64,000 nt of DNA from Yarrowia lipolytica (GCF_001761485.1 NC_090774.1:1674001-1738000), one strand, 5' to 3'. Shown: positions 1 to 12,592, counted from the first letter of the stretch. Made by a program: numbers and translations. Notes: generated from the letters alone by a model not told the origin.

Positions 1-1642
<1,642 letters not shown>

Positions 1643-2069
1643 ACACGGACACGCATTATAGACATCAACTAATATACACACATTTACATCTACAGCACGA
1701 ATATGTACCAATGTATGTACATACATGAATGAGAAGCATCTACAAGTACAAGTACCCGTGCTCATACAAGCACATACCTGAGTCTTGTCTACAATTTCTG
1801 TTACAAATAGTCATACATACCCTCACTTTATTACTGCGAATTATCCCTCCAATTCCTTACCTTTGTGTGTCATTGTGCAACTCGAGCCCTGCTCTCTCTC
1901 GCACACAAGGAACCCGTAGATCCGTGGTGCAAACTGTCCATCGTGCTAAAATGTACAAGTGCAAACGTTTGATTTTTTGAAGTCTCTGGTTGATTTTTTG
2001 CCCCGTTTGATTTGTAGATATAAAAAATGCCGTTCGATAACTCAGAACAAGAGCGACAGACGCTGCGCG
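1643..2069. other. Convergent intergenic region, TAD2 / RCK kinase
   Basis: Shared 3' flank of two converging genes. It is AT-rich and holds CTACAAGTACAAGTAC at 1740-1755, an example of the word repeated across intergenic DNA in this window. No RNA gene or credible reading frame is seen. Confidence 0.6.
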
Positions 2070-3502
2070 CTATGCAACACCGGCAGCGGCTCTCTTTCGC
2101 TTCTCAAGCAACGTGGCGCCGTCAAGTTTGAGCTCAAACACGCCTGATCGGTTCTTTTGCTTCTGGCGCTTGTGGGCGTGAGGGTTCTCGGCCACCGACA
2201 CTCGAGACATGCTTCCCTCCAGAGTGTCGTCTTCCTCGTCCTCTTCGTCGGTGATGATTTCGGTCAACATGCCGAGATTCTTGGAGCCGCCCATTCGGCG
2301 ACGTCGCGCATTCTCCTCCTCCATTCGATGCACTGCGTTGGACACGTCAAACACCTCCTTGAGGGTGACAGTGGCCGGCGACCGATACGTTGCTTGAGGA
2401 TCCTCAAACGACGACGTGGAGGCGCCCTCGGCAGGGTGCTCGACATGCAGAGTTGATGCAGAGTCGTGGGGTTGAGGATCTTCGGCCTCGACGTTCTCTC
2501 GCGAAATGGCAGTCGTGGCGGGAGTGTGGCCCTTTCGCTGGTCCAAAATGGACGCCATGGGAGAATCCAAAGCAGGATGGGTGGGCTCGTTGCTCTGGGT
2601 GATCCAGGGATGAGCCAGAAAGTCCTCAATTGTGTACCGACGCTCGGGATCGACCGTCAGCAGATGTGAAACGAGATCCTTGGCTCCCTTGGAGATTTCA
2701 TCCCACCAGGGAGACAGGAAAGTGTATTGTCCTCGAGCGACCTTCTCGGTCAGAACATCGATACTGTCGTCGTAGAAGGGAGGGAAGCCACACAGAATAG
2801 TGTACAGAACGCACCCCAGAGCCCACATGTCGACAGATTTCGAATACCGCTCATCCTTGACAATCTCAGGAGCGGTGTATCCAACAGTACCACAAGGAGT
2901 CATGGTTTTGCTGTCCCAGACCACCTTGGAAAGTCCGAAATCAGCCAGCTTAATAACCCCAATGCCTCCGGCTCCCACGCCGGGAATGTACTTACCCTCG
3001 TCTTCCTTGCTCTCGTCCTCACCCTTTCTCAACACAATCTTCTTGCTGGGGGTGAAGGGAGCAGGGTAGAAGAGCAGGTTTTCGGGCTTGATGTCTCGAT
3101 GCACCACTCCTACCTCCTCATGCAAGTATTGTACTGCTTCTGCGACCTGGACAATCACGTGTCGGGCCAGGTCTTCGGAAAAGTACGTCAGACGCACAAT
3201 CTGGTGGAACAGCTCTCCTCCAGGAAGAAGCTCCAAAACAATGAAGTAGTGGTTTTCACTTTCGCTAAAATCAATGAGCTGCACCACATTTTTGTGCCGT
3301 AATTGACGCATGATTGCCACCTCCTTGAGGATACTCGAACGCTGAGTTAGTATTTTGCGACTGCGGGTATAACCACCTCAATCCCTGATCCTTCATTAAC
3401 CCACCTGTGTTGCCTTTTGTTCATGCTTAGCCTTGTTTCCTAAATGTCGCGACTTGTGTCAGTGGTGTCTTTCTTTCCTGAGTGTAGGCACAAGCATTCG
3501 TT

Positions 3503-3546
<44 letters not shown>

Positions 3547-4537
3547 CTCTCACTCTCTCACTCTCTCACTCCTCTCTCCTCACAAGACTCACCTGATTGG
3601 CGTTTAGTTCAAATTTCCGAATGACCTTGACGGCCACCTCCTCCTTGGTCTGGAGATCCACTGCCTTGTAGACAATGGAAAATGCGCCACTATGTTAGCA
3701 TGTTGAGATAATGTACTAACCGCACACTTATGCGGGTTTAGCGCGGGTGGTATTTAGAGCCCATTGGCGCGTGAAGCACGGAACAGCGCTACAAGTACAC
3801 TGGGTATCAGTTCTTCTTGCGTCGTCACGTGTCTCAAACGCCTCCACCTGTTTTGCAGGCCATTATGCTTATTACCAACATGGTTGGAAATTCGCGCTAG
3901 TGACATGTGACTTGTGTCAAGTGGTGTAGTCAGGTCCGAGTGTGTGGATGTAGTAGCTGGACATGGCCAGACACTATGTCCTCACCGTCCATAGTGAACA
4001 TGATGTAAGCGAGCGTGTCACAAAATAATTAACAAGTTTGAGCACACACTTTAACCATACTCCCATCATCACACCATGACCCAAGGAAATTGAACGACAG
4101 ACATCCAGAATGGCCATATATATGGCCGTCGTAAGCATCCGCCTGTCACCATACACAACCCCATGTTTCCCTCCCGTTTCTCATACTCACTCTCCCATCT
4201 TTTCAATCAGCCTGTATCTCTCGAGTCCCGGGTAGTTGGGAATTTTGCTCTGTTGCAGCTTCTCCTCCTCCACAATCTCCTTGATCGCGTCGTTGTACTT
4301 CTCCTTGTCGACTTTTTTGGCGGGAGCAGCGGCTTTGGCGGCCGGTGCGGGCTCCTTGGTCTGAGCTGCGCCCTCGCTGAACATTGTGGTTTTGGTCAGC
4401 GGCTCACTGTTACTGTGGGTGATGGCGGGCGGTTGTTGGCTTCGTCGGCCCGAGTTACGGGACGAGATGGGCTCCAGGCCGTTCTGGGCCTGTTTTCCAT
4501 GCCGAATGAAGTTTTTGAGGTTTTCAAAAACGGGCAT
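2070..4537 (-). CDS. RCK1/RCK2/Srk1-type serine/threonine kinase, three exons
   Basis: The gene has three exons: 4537-4191, 3689-3593 and 3341-2070, giving 571 residues. Both donors are GTGAGT and both acceptors carry CTAAC two bases before AG; intron lengths are 501 and 251 nt. Splicing rebuilds the glycine loop (GDGAF, about 115-119) and the ATP lysine (VAVK, K137), which otherwise lie outside the main exon. The catalytic loop is HRDIKPEN (229-236), DFG is at 282-284 and APE at 305-307. The roughly 35-residue acidic and glycine-rich insert between the catalytic loop and DFG, followed by TPCGTVGYTAPE, is typical of Rck1/Rck2 and S. pombe Srk1. Those are stress kinases activated by the Hog1/Sty1 MAP kinase; that role is inferred here. 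The N-terminal 100 residues and the C-terminal tail are low complexity. Ordinary CaM kinases lack the insert, so the subfamily is fairly secure. Confidence 0.9.
3506..3575. repeat. TC microsatellite in intron 2 of the RCK-type kinase
   Basis: A pure TC run of about 19 units spans 3506-3543 and continues as an imperfect CT-rich tract to about 3575. On the coding (minus) strand it is a GA tract just downstream of the intron 2 donor. Its length probably varies between strains. Confidence 0.9.
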
Positions 4538-6630
4538 TGTGTCTTATCAGAGGCGTGGTGGTGGTGTCGTGAGTAAGTCAGAAACAAGAATTGGTGTCGG
4601 TGGGAGAAAGGAGTGTTTTGACTGCAGGTGCAGGACGTGAATGTTCTGGGGATGCGAAGGTGGTGAACGAGGGGATGGTGGTGGAGTCGTGGGGACGCCG
4701 GTTGTGAGATACAAAGCAGTACAGTATGTCAGCCTACGGTTATCCCTACGTCTCCTCTCAAGGCATACCTTGATCGCTACTTGTACTCCTCCTCCCACTC
4801 ATCGTGGGTCATTGCTACAAGGCTAGTTTTTATCTTTGCCGCATGACGTTGCGTTATTATGGCACACGGCTGTAGTGGGGAAGTTGCTGGCGAGAAGAGT
4901 GGCTGGGGGTCAGGGGGGGGACCGTTCACGATACCAACCGTGTCTCGGGCCTTTGTCCGAAGGTCATGGCCGCCGTTGTGACCAGTCATTTCCGACCGGT
5001 CAAGTCCCTGTTAACCGAACCCCGGGCCTTCCATTGACGTCATCAACACATGCGACACTATGTACCCGTACAGGCTGCTATCTATGCAGGTTGCTGGAAG
5101 TAGCAATGCACACGCGGCATGGTTTGGAGCAAAGAACAATGGAGCAAGGAAACAAAAATATTAAAATATTTAGAGTCTTGTCTTGTATGTGGATACTTTG
5201 GACCCGACCGTCTGCGGCGCTCAAATCCCTGAGTTTTCGGGCGCACATGGCACATATCCGCCGCAATGGGGCTCCTGGGCAACAGAATTTGAGACTCTCC
5301 CCTCTCTCAAACCGACTGTCTAATCAGGCAAGGTACCCGATCGACCGTCCATTTAGTCTCACAAGCAATGAAAAATAAAATAAAGTCGCGGCTTTATAGT
5401 TGGCCCGAAAGCCAGGGTGTGCGTTTTTCGAGACGGTCTTTTGAAGGGCGTAGGAAAACGCTACGAGATTGCCGACAGTTTGTGGGACCGCGATTGACCG
5501 TCGTATTTCGATTCCACAGCTCACCAAAAAGGCATATTCGCTACAAGATCCCAGAGACCCATCCTTCGGTTTGTCCCTTTGTGCTCCATGCATGTCCGAT
5601 GCCCCCCGAGATGGCGTGTCGTCATATGACATGAACCGCACAACAAGGGCGTTTCAGGTCCTCATTTACGCGAGAAGTCTTGGCCAATACCGTGACAAAA
5701 TGGGTCCTCCTAGAAGAATTTATTAGAAGAAAAAAAATACGAAATGGGATCGTCCTAGATGCCCAACAAGACTCCTTGCCTTTGCCACCCTAACGTTTAA
5801 ACGGTGTTTCAACGGCGCAATTCAGTACATGCATACCACCACCGAAATGGGCTACCAGTAGCTAGCCATGATACTGTGCCAACAAGGAGGTGTACATTGG
5901 ATTAATGGAGATAGAGAGATCTGAAATGTCGGACTCTGATGGTCCGTCACTTCCTGAACCCCAGCTCACGTGAAACCCGCCCTAACAAACCTTGACGACG
6001 ATCCTTCGGCTCGGATACGCCCCAATACGATGTAAGGGTTCCAGACTGGTGGGCGAACACTTAGTTTTCCAACAATAAAGAGGGTAGTTTTGTGAGCTGG
6101 CGGTTGGCCCTTGTAGAGGGGCCATGGGACCTGTAAAATCGCACCACAACAACCGCACCTATATGAAAAGGAGAAGATCAGGCTACTTCATACAGTACTT
6201 GTGCGATTGCAATGTTCTGGCATCATAAACCTTCCACTTACTCACGAGTGACTAAGGGTCCTTAACATGAAGGGCTACGCTGTCTTATACCATAATCATA
6301 GTGTGTCTGACAAATAGCAGTTTGCCTGCGTCTTGTACTTTTGACCGATCTTCAAGTATGTTCTGTAAAGTGAATGCAAGTCTGGTGCACTTGTAGCCTT
6401 GGTTGGTTGATTATATCTTTACTTGTACTACTTGTAGTAACTGAAACAGTTGTGAGTAATGAGTAGTACATATACAATAGACCGCCCCACTCGGAGCGTT
6501 CCTCTACAACCCTCTCAGTTCATCTCAAACCCACAGTTGGGTCAATAATAATATATATATTACAATAATTTACCGTGGTCCGAATGACCAAGCTATATTT
6601 TGGAACGGCGTATGGCATTGACACAACAGC
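4538..6630. other. Long intergenic region between NAB2 and the RCK kinase
   Basis: About 2.1 kb holding the promoter of the kinase and the 3' flank of NAB2. Seen: CTACTTGTAC at 4777-4786, ACAGTATGT at 4721-4729, TCACGTGA at 5966-5973, and a double TACTTGTAC/CTACTTGTAG at 6420-6437. Open frames of up to 180 codons occur but look random: mixed composition, no domains, and overlapping frames on both strands. No tRNA, 5S or snRNA signature was found. Confidence 0.55.
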
Positions 6631-8043
6631 CTATTCCATGGTGGTATCGGCGTCAACAGTGGAACCTTCAACATCCTGCTGCTGCTGCTGGCCAGGAATG
6701 AGCTTTTCAGTTCCCTCAGCCTCATTCACAAACTTTCGCTCAGCAGTGCCGTTTCCATGACCCTCGGGATGCGAGAAGATACAATTGTTGTTGGCACAGT
6801 TGACGCCATACTTGCATGGCGTCTCCACGGGATGCATGAAGATGCAGTCCATTCGGGTGCACTCCTTTCCGTTTCGACAAATGGTCTTGGACATGGCATG
6901 TCGGAACCGACATTTGGGGTTGGTGCAGTAGTTGTTGAACTTGCACTGCTCCAGAGTCTGGCCTGAGGGAAGAGACTCATTCTCACGCACCAACGACGAC
7001 GACGGATGGTTCTTGACACACTCAGGATCCGCACAGTGCTCCTTATTGTCGCACCACGCAAAATGGTCGGTGATCTTGGCCTCATTGTTGCATGGAGTAG
7101 GATGGCCATAAGTGCAATGCTGGTTGGCACACCGGTCTGTGAACCGACACTCCATGATGGTCGTTTTCACGGGCACCTGGGGAACCATGACCTGTTGGGG
7201 GCCTTGGGGAGTCATCATGGGCATGAGCATAAAGCCCTTGGGAACTGCAGGCTTGTATCTCTCATAGGGCACCCACTCAAACGGCTTGGGCTGCTCGGGA
7301 AGGTTGGCCAGATCATCGATATCCTGGCCAACATGCACCTTGAGACACGTGCCAGGAGGAGCAGCACACGCTCCACCGTTGGCAAACGCCTCACATGCCT
7401 CTGTGGGATGCACGTACTTGCAGTTATCGTAGTTGCAGTTGGGCCAGTTTCGGCACCGATGGTTGAACCGCTCCTTTGGCGGAAGATCCATCGACAGCGC
7501 TTTCTGCATCGTCGCGAACATGGCCTGCTGTGCGTCCGTCGGAATGCCTCCTACAGAACCCGTAGGAACTCCCCCGGTAGATGTGGGCTTGCTCCTGATG
7601 CTATATTCCCCCTCCTTGCTGAATGCCTTGGACACGCCGTTTCGGCCGACCCGATCCTTGAGCGACTTGCCCACGCCTCCAAACGCACTTCGATCCTGTC
7701 TGCCCTTGAAAACGCTCTCTGTTTTCCGTCGGCCAGGCATAGACCCCACGCTGTATTCATCCTCCATTTCTGTGTCCTCCTGTACCGCACCGCCGTGTTT
7801 TGCCACGCGACCCATTTCGTCCTTGCACCACGCCACAAAGTCGTCGCTGAGCTGCCCCTCGGTCATTTGCTTCACCTCTGACTTGATTGTGTCCTCGGTC
7901 ACGTAGTCGTCTAGCAGCATCATCACAATGTACTGCCCCAGAGTCGGGTCCTGCTCTGAGCCCATAACCTGCGTGGCCCGCTGTAAAATGTTCTTCTCAA
8001 ACTGCTCCTTGAGAGCATCGTCGTTTTTCAAAATGTCTGCCAT
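6631..8043 (-). CDS. NAB2: Nuclear poly(A)-RNA-binding protein Nab2, seven CCCH zinc fingers
   Basis: Single exon of 470 residues. The N terminus (about 1-95) resembles the PWI-like helical domain of Nab2, which contacts the nuclear pore and export factors. A basic, R- and G-containing linker follows. Seven tandem CCCH fingers fill about residues 190-440; typical ones start CRNWPNCNYDNC, CRFTDRC, CKFNNYC and CKYGVNC, and most end in a HP or HA pair. Seven is the number in S. cerevisiae Nab2. In that family the fingers bind poly(A) and control tail length, mRNA protection and export. A short glutamine run lies near the C terminus. ATG 8043 is the natural start, and TCACGTGA sits 90 bp upstream. 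Length and finger count match the family with no damage. Confidence 0.92.
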   Translation of the reverse strand: MADILKNDDALKEQFEKNILQRATQVMGSEQDPTLGQYIVMMLLDDYVTEDTIKSEVKQMTEGQLSDDFVAWCKDEMGRVAKHGGAVQEDTEMEDEYSVGSMPGRRKTESVFKGRQDRSAFGGVGKSLKDRVGRNGVSKAFSKEGEYSIRSKPTSTGGVPTGSVGGIPTDAQQAMFATMQKALSMDLPPKERFNHRCRNWPNCNYDNCKYVHPTEACEAFANGGACAAPPGTCLKVHVGQDIDDLANLPEQPKPFEWVPYERYKPAVPKGFMLMPMMTPQGPQQVMVPQVPVKTTIMECRFTDRCANQHCTYGHPTPCNNEAKITDHFAWCDNKEHCADPECVKNHPSSSLVRENESLPSGQTLEQCKFNNYCTNPKCRFRHAMSKTICRNGKECTRMDCIFMHPVETPCKYGVNCANNNCIFSHPEGHGNGTAERKFVNEAEGTEKLIPGQQQQQDVEGSTVDADTTME

Positions 8044-8324
8044 TTGAAAAGTTGTGTGTATGGTGGTGTGTATGGTGTGCGGAGGTGCTTTCTAGAACCA
8101 CATGAGAATCTCACTTTTTCAACCAAACTTCGTCACGTGAGTTACCCTGCAGGTTGGTAAATGTCTTGATGGAGGCTGAATTAACAGTAAAATAAGGTTC
8201 CAGAGAACTTTACCTAATATATCGATATGAGGTATCACATGATCTAAGAAAATATCGCTCTTTTTCGCTCATAACCTGTACCCCGCCACGGTGTTGCGGT
8301 GGCCATTGTGTCCGAAAAAGAAAT
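8044..8324. other. NAB2 promoter up to the LTR element
   Basis: About 280 bp between the NAB2 start and the 5' LTR. It contains the palindrome TCACGTGA at 8133-8140, 90 bp upstream of the ATG, and an AT-rich stretch after it. Nothing else is recognised. Confidence 0.6.
8133..8140. promoter_or_regulatory. TCACGTGA palindrome upstream of NAB2
   Basis: Perfect palindromic CACGTG core site 90 bp from the NAB2 start codon. Such sites are bound by bHLH factors such as Cbf1 in other yeasts; the binder here is not known. Confidence 0.4.
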
Positions 8325-8625
8325 TGTTAGGGATCAGCGGCTAAGAAATAGCCGCCTGATTAGTCTCTCGTGAACCGCTAGCGGAGACTACGACGAGGGG
8401 CCACCACGTGGGCCCTCAGTGGGATTACGCTATCATTAATATCGATATGCCAAGCCTGCTATCACGGACAAAGGGTTGCGCCGCAACCCTGGATAACATA
8501 TAAACCCCTGTATTCCATGTATTCTAATACACCTTTCTTGAGAGTGACGGCAGTGACCATACCTTCGGTATGGCCACCCCGGCTGAGTCATCAGTCGGCT
8601 TAGTCACGGGGCCTGGGGTCTAACA
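8325..8625. repeat. 5' LTR of the element
   Basis: About 301 bp with TGTTAG at the left end and CTAACA at the right end. It contains a TATAAA-like box (in ATATAAACCCC). It aligns along its whole length with 10747-11059; orientation is judged from the primer-binding-like site inside and the polypurine tract at the far end. Confidence 0.85.
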
Positions 8626-10746
8626 TCTGGTAAGGCCGATGCACTTGTTGTGCAATGCGATTCTGGGGCGAGAACCAGGGCCAGGGGAAGTCGGTCAGGT
8701 TTAAACGACACAAACACCTACACCGCTACGGTCCTTCGAAATTCCGCAAGTCACATACCGTTGCTGCTGCCTCAGTTCAGGTCATCGTTCCAAAAACCCC
8801 GGAAATTTTTTTAGGGGTGGCTGGGTTACAAGTAGAGGCGAGTGGGACCAGGCCTCTCTAGTTGTCGGCGTCTTTTTTAGAGGGGTAAAAGATGGTGGCA
8901 CCCTGGAGTCCCGCAGTATCGAACAGGCCTCTGTGGGAGGAGGGGAGAGTGAAGTATGCACGAGTGGTAGGGAGAGTTGGCATGATCATGACTAACTTTC
9001 CAAGGATGAGAGGTGGAGAAGAAATGCCGATGGCTTTTATCGAAATGTATTTGGTGTCATATCGTCTAGCAGTCTCATCCTGTCGTCGTGGGAGTCACGC
9101 TCCGGCTGTCGAGGAGCTGGCTCAGTGAGTGATGGTATCGCTGGCTGATGTCTGTGGATGATGTATCCCAGAGTGACGATGTCGGTGATGGAGCTCACGG
9201 CAGTGCGACATCAGACGTGGCGTCTGCACTGAGAGTAGCGAAGGTGCTGCGGTTCTGCCAGCTTTCCATACCTTCCTACTGCCATAAGGTGGACAGTCAA
9301 GTTCACAGGAGTGACGTCTTCTCCCCAAGGAGGCGCGCTCGACAAGAGGACGTATCTTGCACTCGTTGTAGCATGGTTGCTCCGAGTGAATAGCCGACGG
9401 TCTTTGGTTCGGCTGCGCTTCATAGGAACGGTTCGAGAGTCGTTTCAGCTGCGGTGGAGGGCATCCCCATGAAGGATTCCGTTCAGCGTTGTCGTCATAC
9501 TCGGTTACGACGCATCGAGGCCACTATGTTTCCGGGAACTGGCGTGTGGTCTTGATTGCTTAAAGGAGGCTTCATGAGACGGACTGATCCTAGGTCGATG
9601 GAAGTTGCAATGTACAGTAACATGTTGGTGAGCGAAGATTAGGCTCCCTGCTGGGTGTCTTCCGGTTCTTGATTGCTGCCAAGGTGTGCATTATCTGCCA
9701 CCATTAAGGTTTGTGTTGGGCTGTGTCCAGCTGCATAAACACATGCGAACTCTGACGACTATTGTCTCGTCGTCTTCAAGAGCGTCCGGGGGGACGTCAT
9801 TATGGACTCGTGAGAAAAGAGTTTAGCAATTCAAGAGTGGTCTTCGAATGACACGGTGGCGTACCAACGATTGAGATTCTCTCTAAACTCAGTCACCGGT
9901 ATTGGTCAGCTCAAGTTCCCTGCGACCTGCTGGTTAGTGTCGCTGGAGACAAGAACTTGTCGCGGCATACCCGTTATCACTGAACTTGGTCATGGCTCGT
10001 TCGTGATGTTTCCCCCTGTTTTGTAAGTCTGTTGTGTGGACTTTACAAGTAGTCGCTTCCACTGCCAAAGCCTCCGCTACGTTCGACTAGGTTGTCGTCC
10101 TGAGGTGAGTAATGACGTGTTGTTATCGTCATGTTGCTGTTCTAAGGGTTTAGACCAGACTTTTCTTTCTGTCTGTGTCGGTAGATCCCTTGGAGTGTGT
10201 TAAGTCGCATTGAAGATGATGCTATCATCTTGAGGTGGGGTGAGAAAGGAACGAAACGGTTTCTGATGTTTCTATTTCTCGTATGTCGGTTTGTTCATTT
10301 CGGTGTGGATTGGGATGAACGGCTCAGTGTTATTGCTGAGGTTACGTTGGTACACTACAGCCATCTCTGGTCTGTTTAGAGATGTGAGAGTCTGCTCCTC
10401 CGAGGCGAGTTTCTCGGAACTGTTTGAAGCCTAGTCGACGTGGTTGTCGGTTTGTTGATCCGTCAACTGCGAAGTTGGGCTGTGTTTTGCCTTGTTATTC
10501 TCAGACATTGACCCCGCGGGTTGATGTCGGTCGGCTGTGATTGTCTCTGGTCATGAGGAGTTTCAACGTGCCTCGTGTAAGTTCTCGCGTCGCTGAGGGC
10601 TGCACCTTATTGTATGGATAGTCTGATCCATAAGATTGTTTCACGGGGAATGTTTGTCTTGGACATCTCGACGTCGAATCATGGTTGCTTTTTATCGTGT
10701 TAAGATGGAAGTCGCTTCCACGACTTCATCTTAGGGGGGGGGATGA

Positions 10747-11059
10747 TGTTAGGGATCAGCGGCTAAGAAATAGCCGCCCTGGATTAGTCTCTCTGAACCG
10801 CTGCGGGGAGACTACGACCGAGGGGCGCCACCACGTGGGCCCCTCAGTGGGATTACCGCTATCATTAATATCGATATGCCAAGCCTTGCTATCACGGACA
10901 AAGGTTGCGCCGCCCAACCCTGGATAACATATAAACCCCTATTCCATGTATTTCTAATACACCTTTCTTGAGAGTGACGGCAGTGACCATACCTTGGGTT
11001 ATGGCCACCCCGGCTGAGTCATCCAGTCGGCTTAGTCACGGGGGCCTGGGTTTTTAACA
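10747..11059. repeat. 3' LTR of the element
   Basis: About 313 bp, aligning end to end with the 5' LTR at roughly 94 percent identity by eye. Around twenty small differences separate the two, most of them one-base length changes rather than substitutions, which is unusual for ageing LTRs. Confidence 0.85.
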
Positions 11060-11070
11060 AAGAAAAAATC

Positions 11071-11165
11071 GGGGATTTAGCCTCAGTTGGGGAGAGCGCC
11101 AGACTGAAAGTCATTCTTCGGTCAGAGTAATCTGGGGTCCTGTGTTCGATCCCACAGAATTCGCA
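11071..11165 (+). tRNA. tRNA-Phe (GAA) with intron; irregular copy
   Basis: The sequence follows eukaryotic tRNA-Phe: anticodon arm CCAGACTGAA with GAA at 11106-11108, a 20-nt intron (about 11110-11129) that contains TTC able to pair with the anticodon, and a T arm with TTCGATC. The acceptor 3' strand AATTCGC plus discriminator A ends at 11165. Compared with canonical yeast tRNA-Phe there are extra bases in the D stem (GCCTC), the D loop (one more G) and the T arm (one more C), a shortened variable loop, and a poor 5' acceptor strand. It is therefore a degenerate copy or a stretch of inaccurate sequence. A T7 terminator follows. Confidence 0.8.
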
Positions 11166-11166
11166 A

Positions 11167-11173
11167 TTTTTTT
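11167..11173 (+). terminator. RNA polymerase III terminator of tRNA-Phe
   Basis: Seven T residues begin two bases after the tRNA 3' end. Confidence 0.8.
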
Positions 11174-11332
11174 GGAGATGTTTCAGACAACACACACATT
11201 CTCGTTTTTGTCAGTCCGACTGTAAATTCAAGCGGTTGCGGGCTTTTGATAGTACTCCAATTTGTTTTTCAACTTCCTCTGTGTCTCCACACTTCTAGTC
11301 TCTACTCCCCTCCTAATCTCAATACAACCCTA

Positions 11333-11348
11333 CTACTTGTACTTGTAG
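11333..11348. promoter_or_regulatory. Overlapping pair of TACTTGTA words upstream of the aspartic protease
   Basis: CTACTTGTACTTGTAG contains two overlapping copies of the word found throughout the intergenic DNA of this window. It lies about 110 bp before the protease start codon. A regulatory role is only a possibility. Confidence 0.3.
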
Positions 11349-11455
11349 GTGGATACGGTTTGTCAGATGGTGGATAAAGTGCAAACGGCATCAACTCTAC
11401 CATCTATTACATTCCATATAAGAGATCTGTAAGCGTGGTTGTAGTTGTGGAGATA

Positions 11456-12592
11456 ATGTTCTTTTCGTTCCCTGCTCTTCTGGCTCTTCTGGCTCTCTCA
11501 GCTCTTTCAGTAGCTGCACCCTCCAACCCCAAGGTGGTGTCTATGGATGTCTCTAAAAAGACATACCTAGGGTCGGTCAAGGGAAGACCTGGGGTCTATA
11601 TTTCCACATACATCGGTGTGGGCACTCCTCCTCAGTCATTCGAAGTCAGCTTTGATACAGGATCTTCTGATCTATGGATACCAGCCGTGGGTGATGACCA
11701 AACTGGAGGTCCAGGGCTCTTCAACCCCCAGGCTTCCTCCACGTTCAAATCTTTAGGAACCAGTTTCAACGCGGCATACGTCGGAGGAACAGCCCAGGGA
11801 TACTGGGTGACCGATAATGTCAACGCAGCAGGCCTGTCTCTGTCCAATCTGCAACTTGGAGCTGTTTCTAACATGCAAGACCAGAAGCAAGGAATCTTGG
11901 GTGTGTCTTTCAAGCAAGTAGAAATGTCGGTACGAAATGGACAACCCCAGTACTACAACTTTCCGTTTTCCGCCAAAGAACAGGGCTTTATTGACCATGT
12001 GCTCTACTCTCTCCATTTTGACGGTCCCCATTCTCCTGACGGAACCTTTCTACTGGGAGGTATTGACCACGCCAAATACTCTGGAGATCTCCATTACTAC
12101 AACGTCGCCAACCCCAGTGCAGGTCCCCAGATTAATTTCAAGAGCCTCGTACTTGGCGGACACGAACTCGACTTCAATCTGCCGGTCACACTGGACTCAG
12201 GGTCGCTAGCTATTGCCTTTCCAGACACCCAGTTCAGAGCTATAGGAAGCGGGCTTAACCTGACCAACTACAACAAAGATATGGGTCTGTATTATATCGA
12301 CTGTCAAGCGGAGATCTCCGTGGACTTCAAATTCGACGGACTCACAATCTCAGCCAACTCTTCGTCTTTGGTACTGCCCATGGGATTCTTCTCAGGGGAC
12401 ACCACAGACCCTTCATGTGTACTGGGAGTGCAAAACTCTGCCCTTTATGAATCTCCGAATGATGCTGTTCTCGGAGAACCTTTCCTTAAGAACGCCTACG
12501 TCGTCTACGATTTGGAGGACTACAGCATTGGACTAGCTCCTGCTGTCTACACCGACAAGTCTGATGTTCAAGCTGTCTCCCGCACATTGTAA
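11456..12592 (+). CDS. Secreted pepsin-type aspartic protease (family A1)
   Basis: 378 residues from ATG 11456; the open frame extends 21 bp upstream but without an ATG. The N terminus MFFSFPALLALLALSALSVA is a classical signal peptide. Both catalytic motifs are intact: DTGSSDLW with D67 and the second lobe DSGS with D247. The sequence between them has the fungal pepsin pattern, including a tyrosine about 40 residues after the first motif that could be the flap residue. The pro-segment is short, perhaps 20-25 residues with a KK pair. There is no GPI-attachment signal or serine/threonine-rich stalk, so it is probably released rather than a wall-bound yapsin. Y. lipolytica has a large set of such acid proteases, and the exact paralog cannot be named. 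It faces the BRE4-like gene tail to tail only 51 bp away. Confidence 0.9.
   Translation: MFFSFPALLALLALSALSVAAPSNPKVVSMDVSKKTYLGSVKGRPGVYISTYIGVGTPPQSFEVSFDTGSSDLWIPAVGDDQTGGPGLFNPQASSTFKSLGTSFNAAYVGGTAQGYWVTDNVNAAGLSLSNLQLGAVSNMQDQKQGILGVSFKQVEMSVRNGQPQYYNFPFSAKEQGFIDHVLYSLHFDGPHSPDGTFLLGGIDHAKYSGDLHYYNVANPSAGPQINFKSLVLGGHELDFNLPVTLDSGSLAIAFPDTQFRAIGSGLNLTNYNKDMGLYYIDCQAEISVDFKFDGLTISANSSSLVLPMGFFSGDTTDPSCVLGVQNSALYESPNDAVLGEPFLKNAYVVYDLEDYSIGLAPAVYTDKSDVQAVSRTL

Larger units (their letters stand above)
8325..11059. mobile_element. Non-coding LTR retrotransposon relic beside tRNA-Phe
   Basis: A 2.7-kb element with two direct LTRs of about 300 bp (8325-8625 and 10747-11059) that begin TGTTAG and end in TAACA. 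The 5' LTR is followed by a TGGTAAGGCC primer-binding-like site near 8628. The 3' LTR is preceded by a G-rich polypurine tract at about 10733-10743. The 2.1 kb between them shows no gag or pol coding capacity, so it is either a non-autonomous (LARD-like) element or an old, decayed copy. The short A-rich word AAGAAA lies at both edges (8318-8323 and 11060-11065) but is not a clean target-site duplication. The 3' end sits about 11 bp upstream of the tRNA-Phe gene, as Ty3-like elements do. Family is not certain; Ty3/gypsy kin such as the Yarrowia Tyl group is the likeliest. Confidence 0.8.

Noticed and set aside
4836-5378. Open frame of 180 codons between NAB2 and the RCK kinase
   Set aside because: No domain, signal or compositional sign of coding; frames on both strands overlap it. 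It looks like a chance opening in GC-rich promoter DNA.
8160-8260. Possible second LTR fragment with an ATATCGATATG word left of the element
   Set aside because: Only about a dozen bases resemble the LTR; too short to claim.
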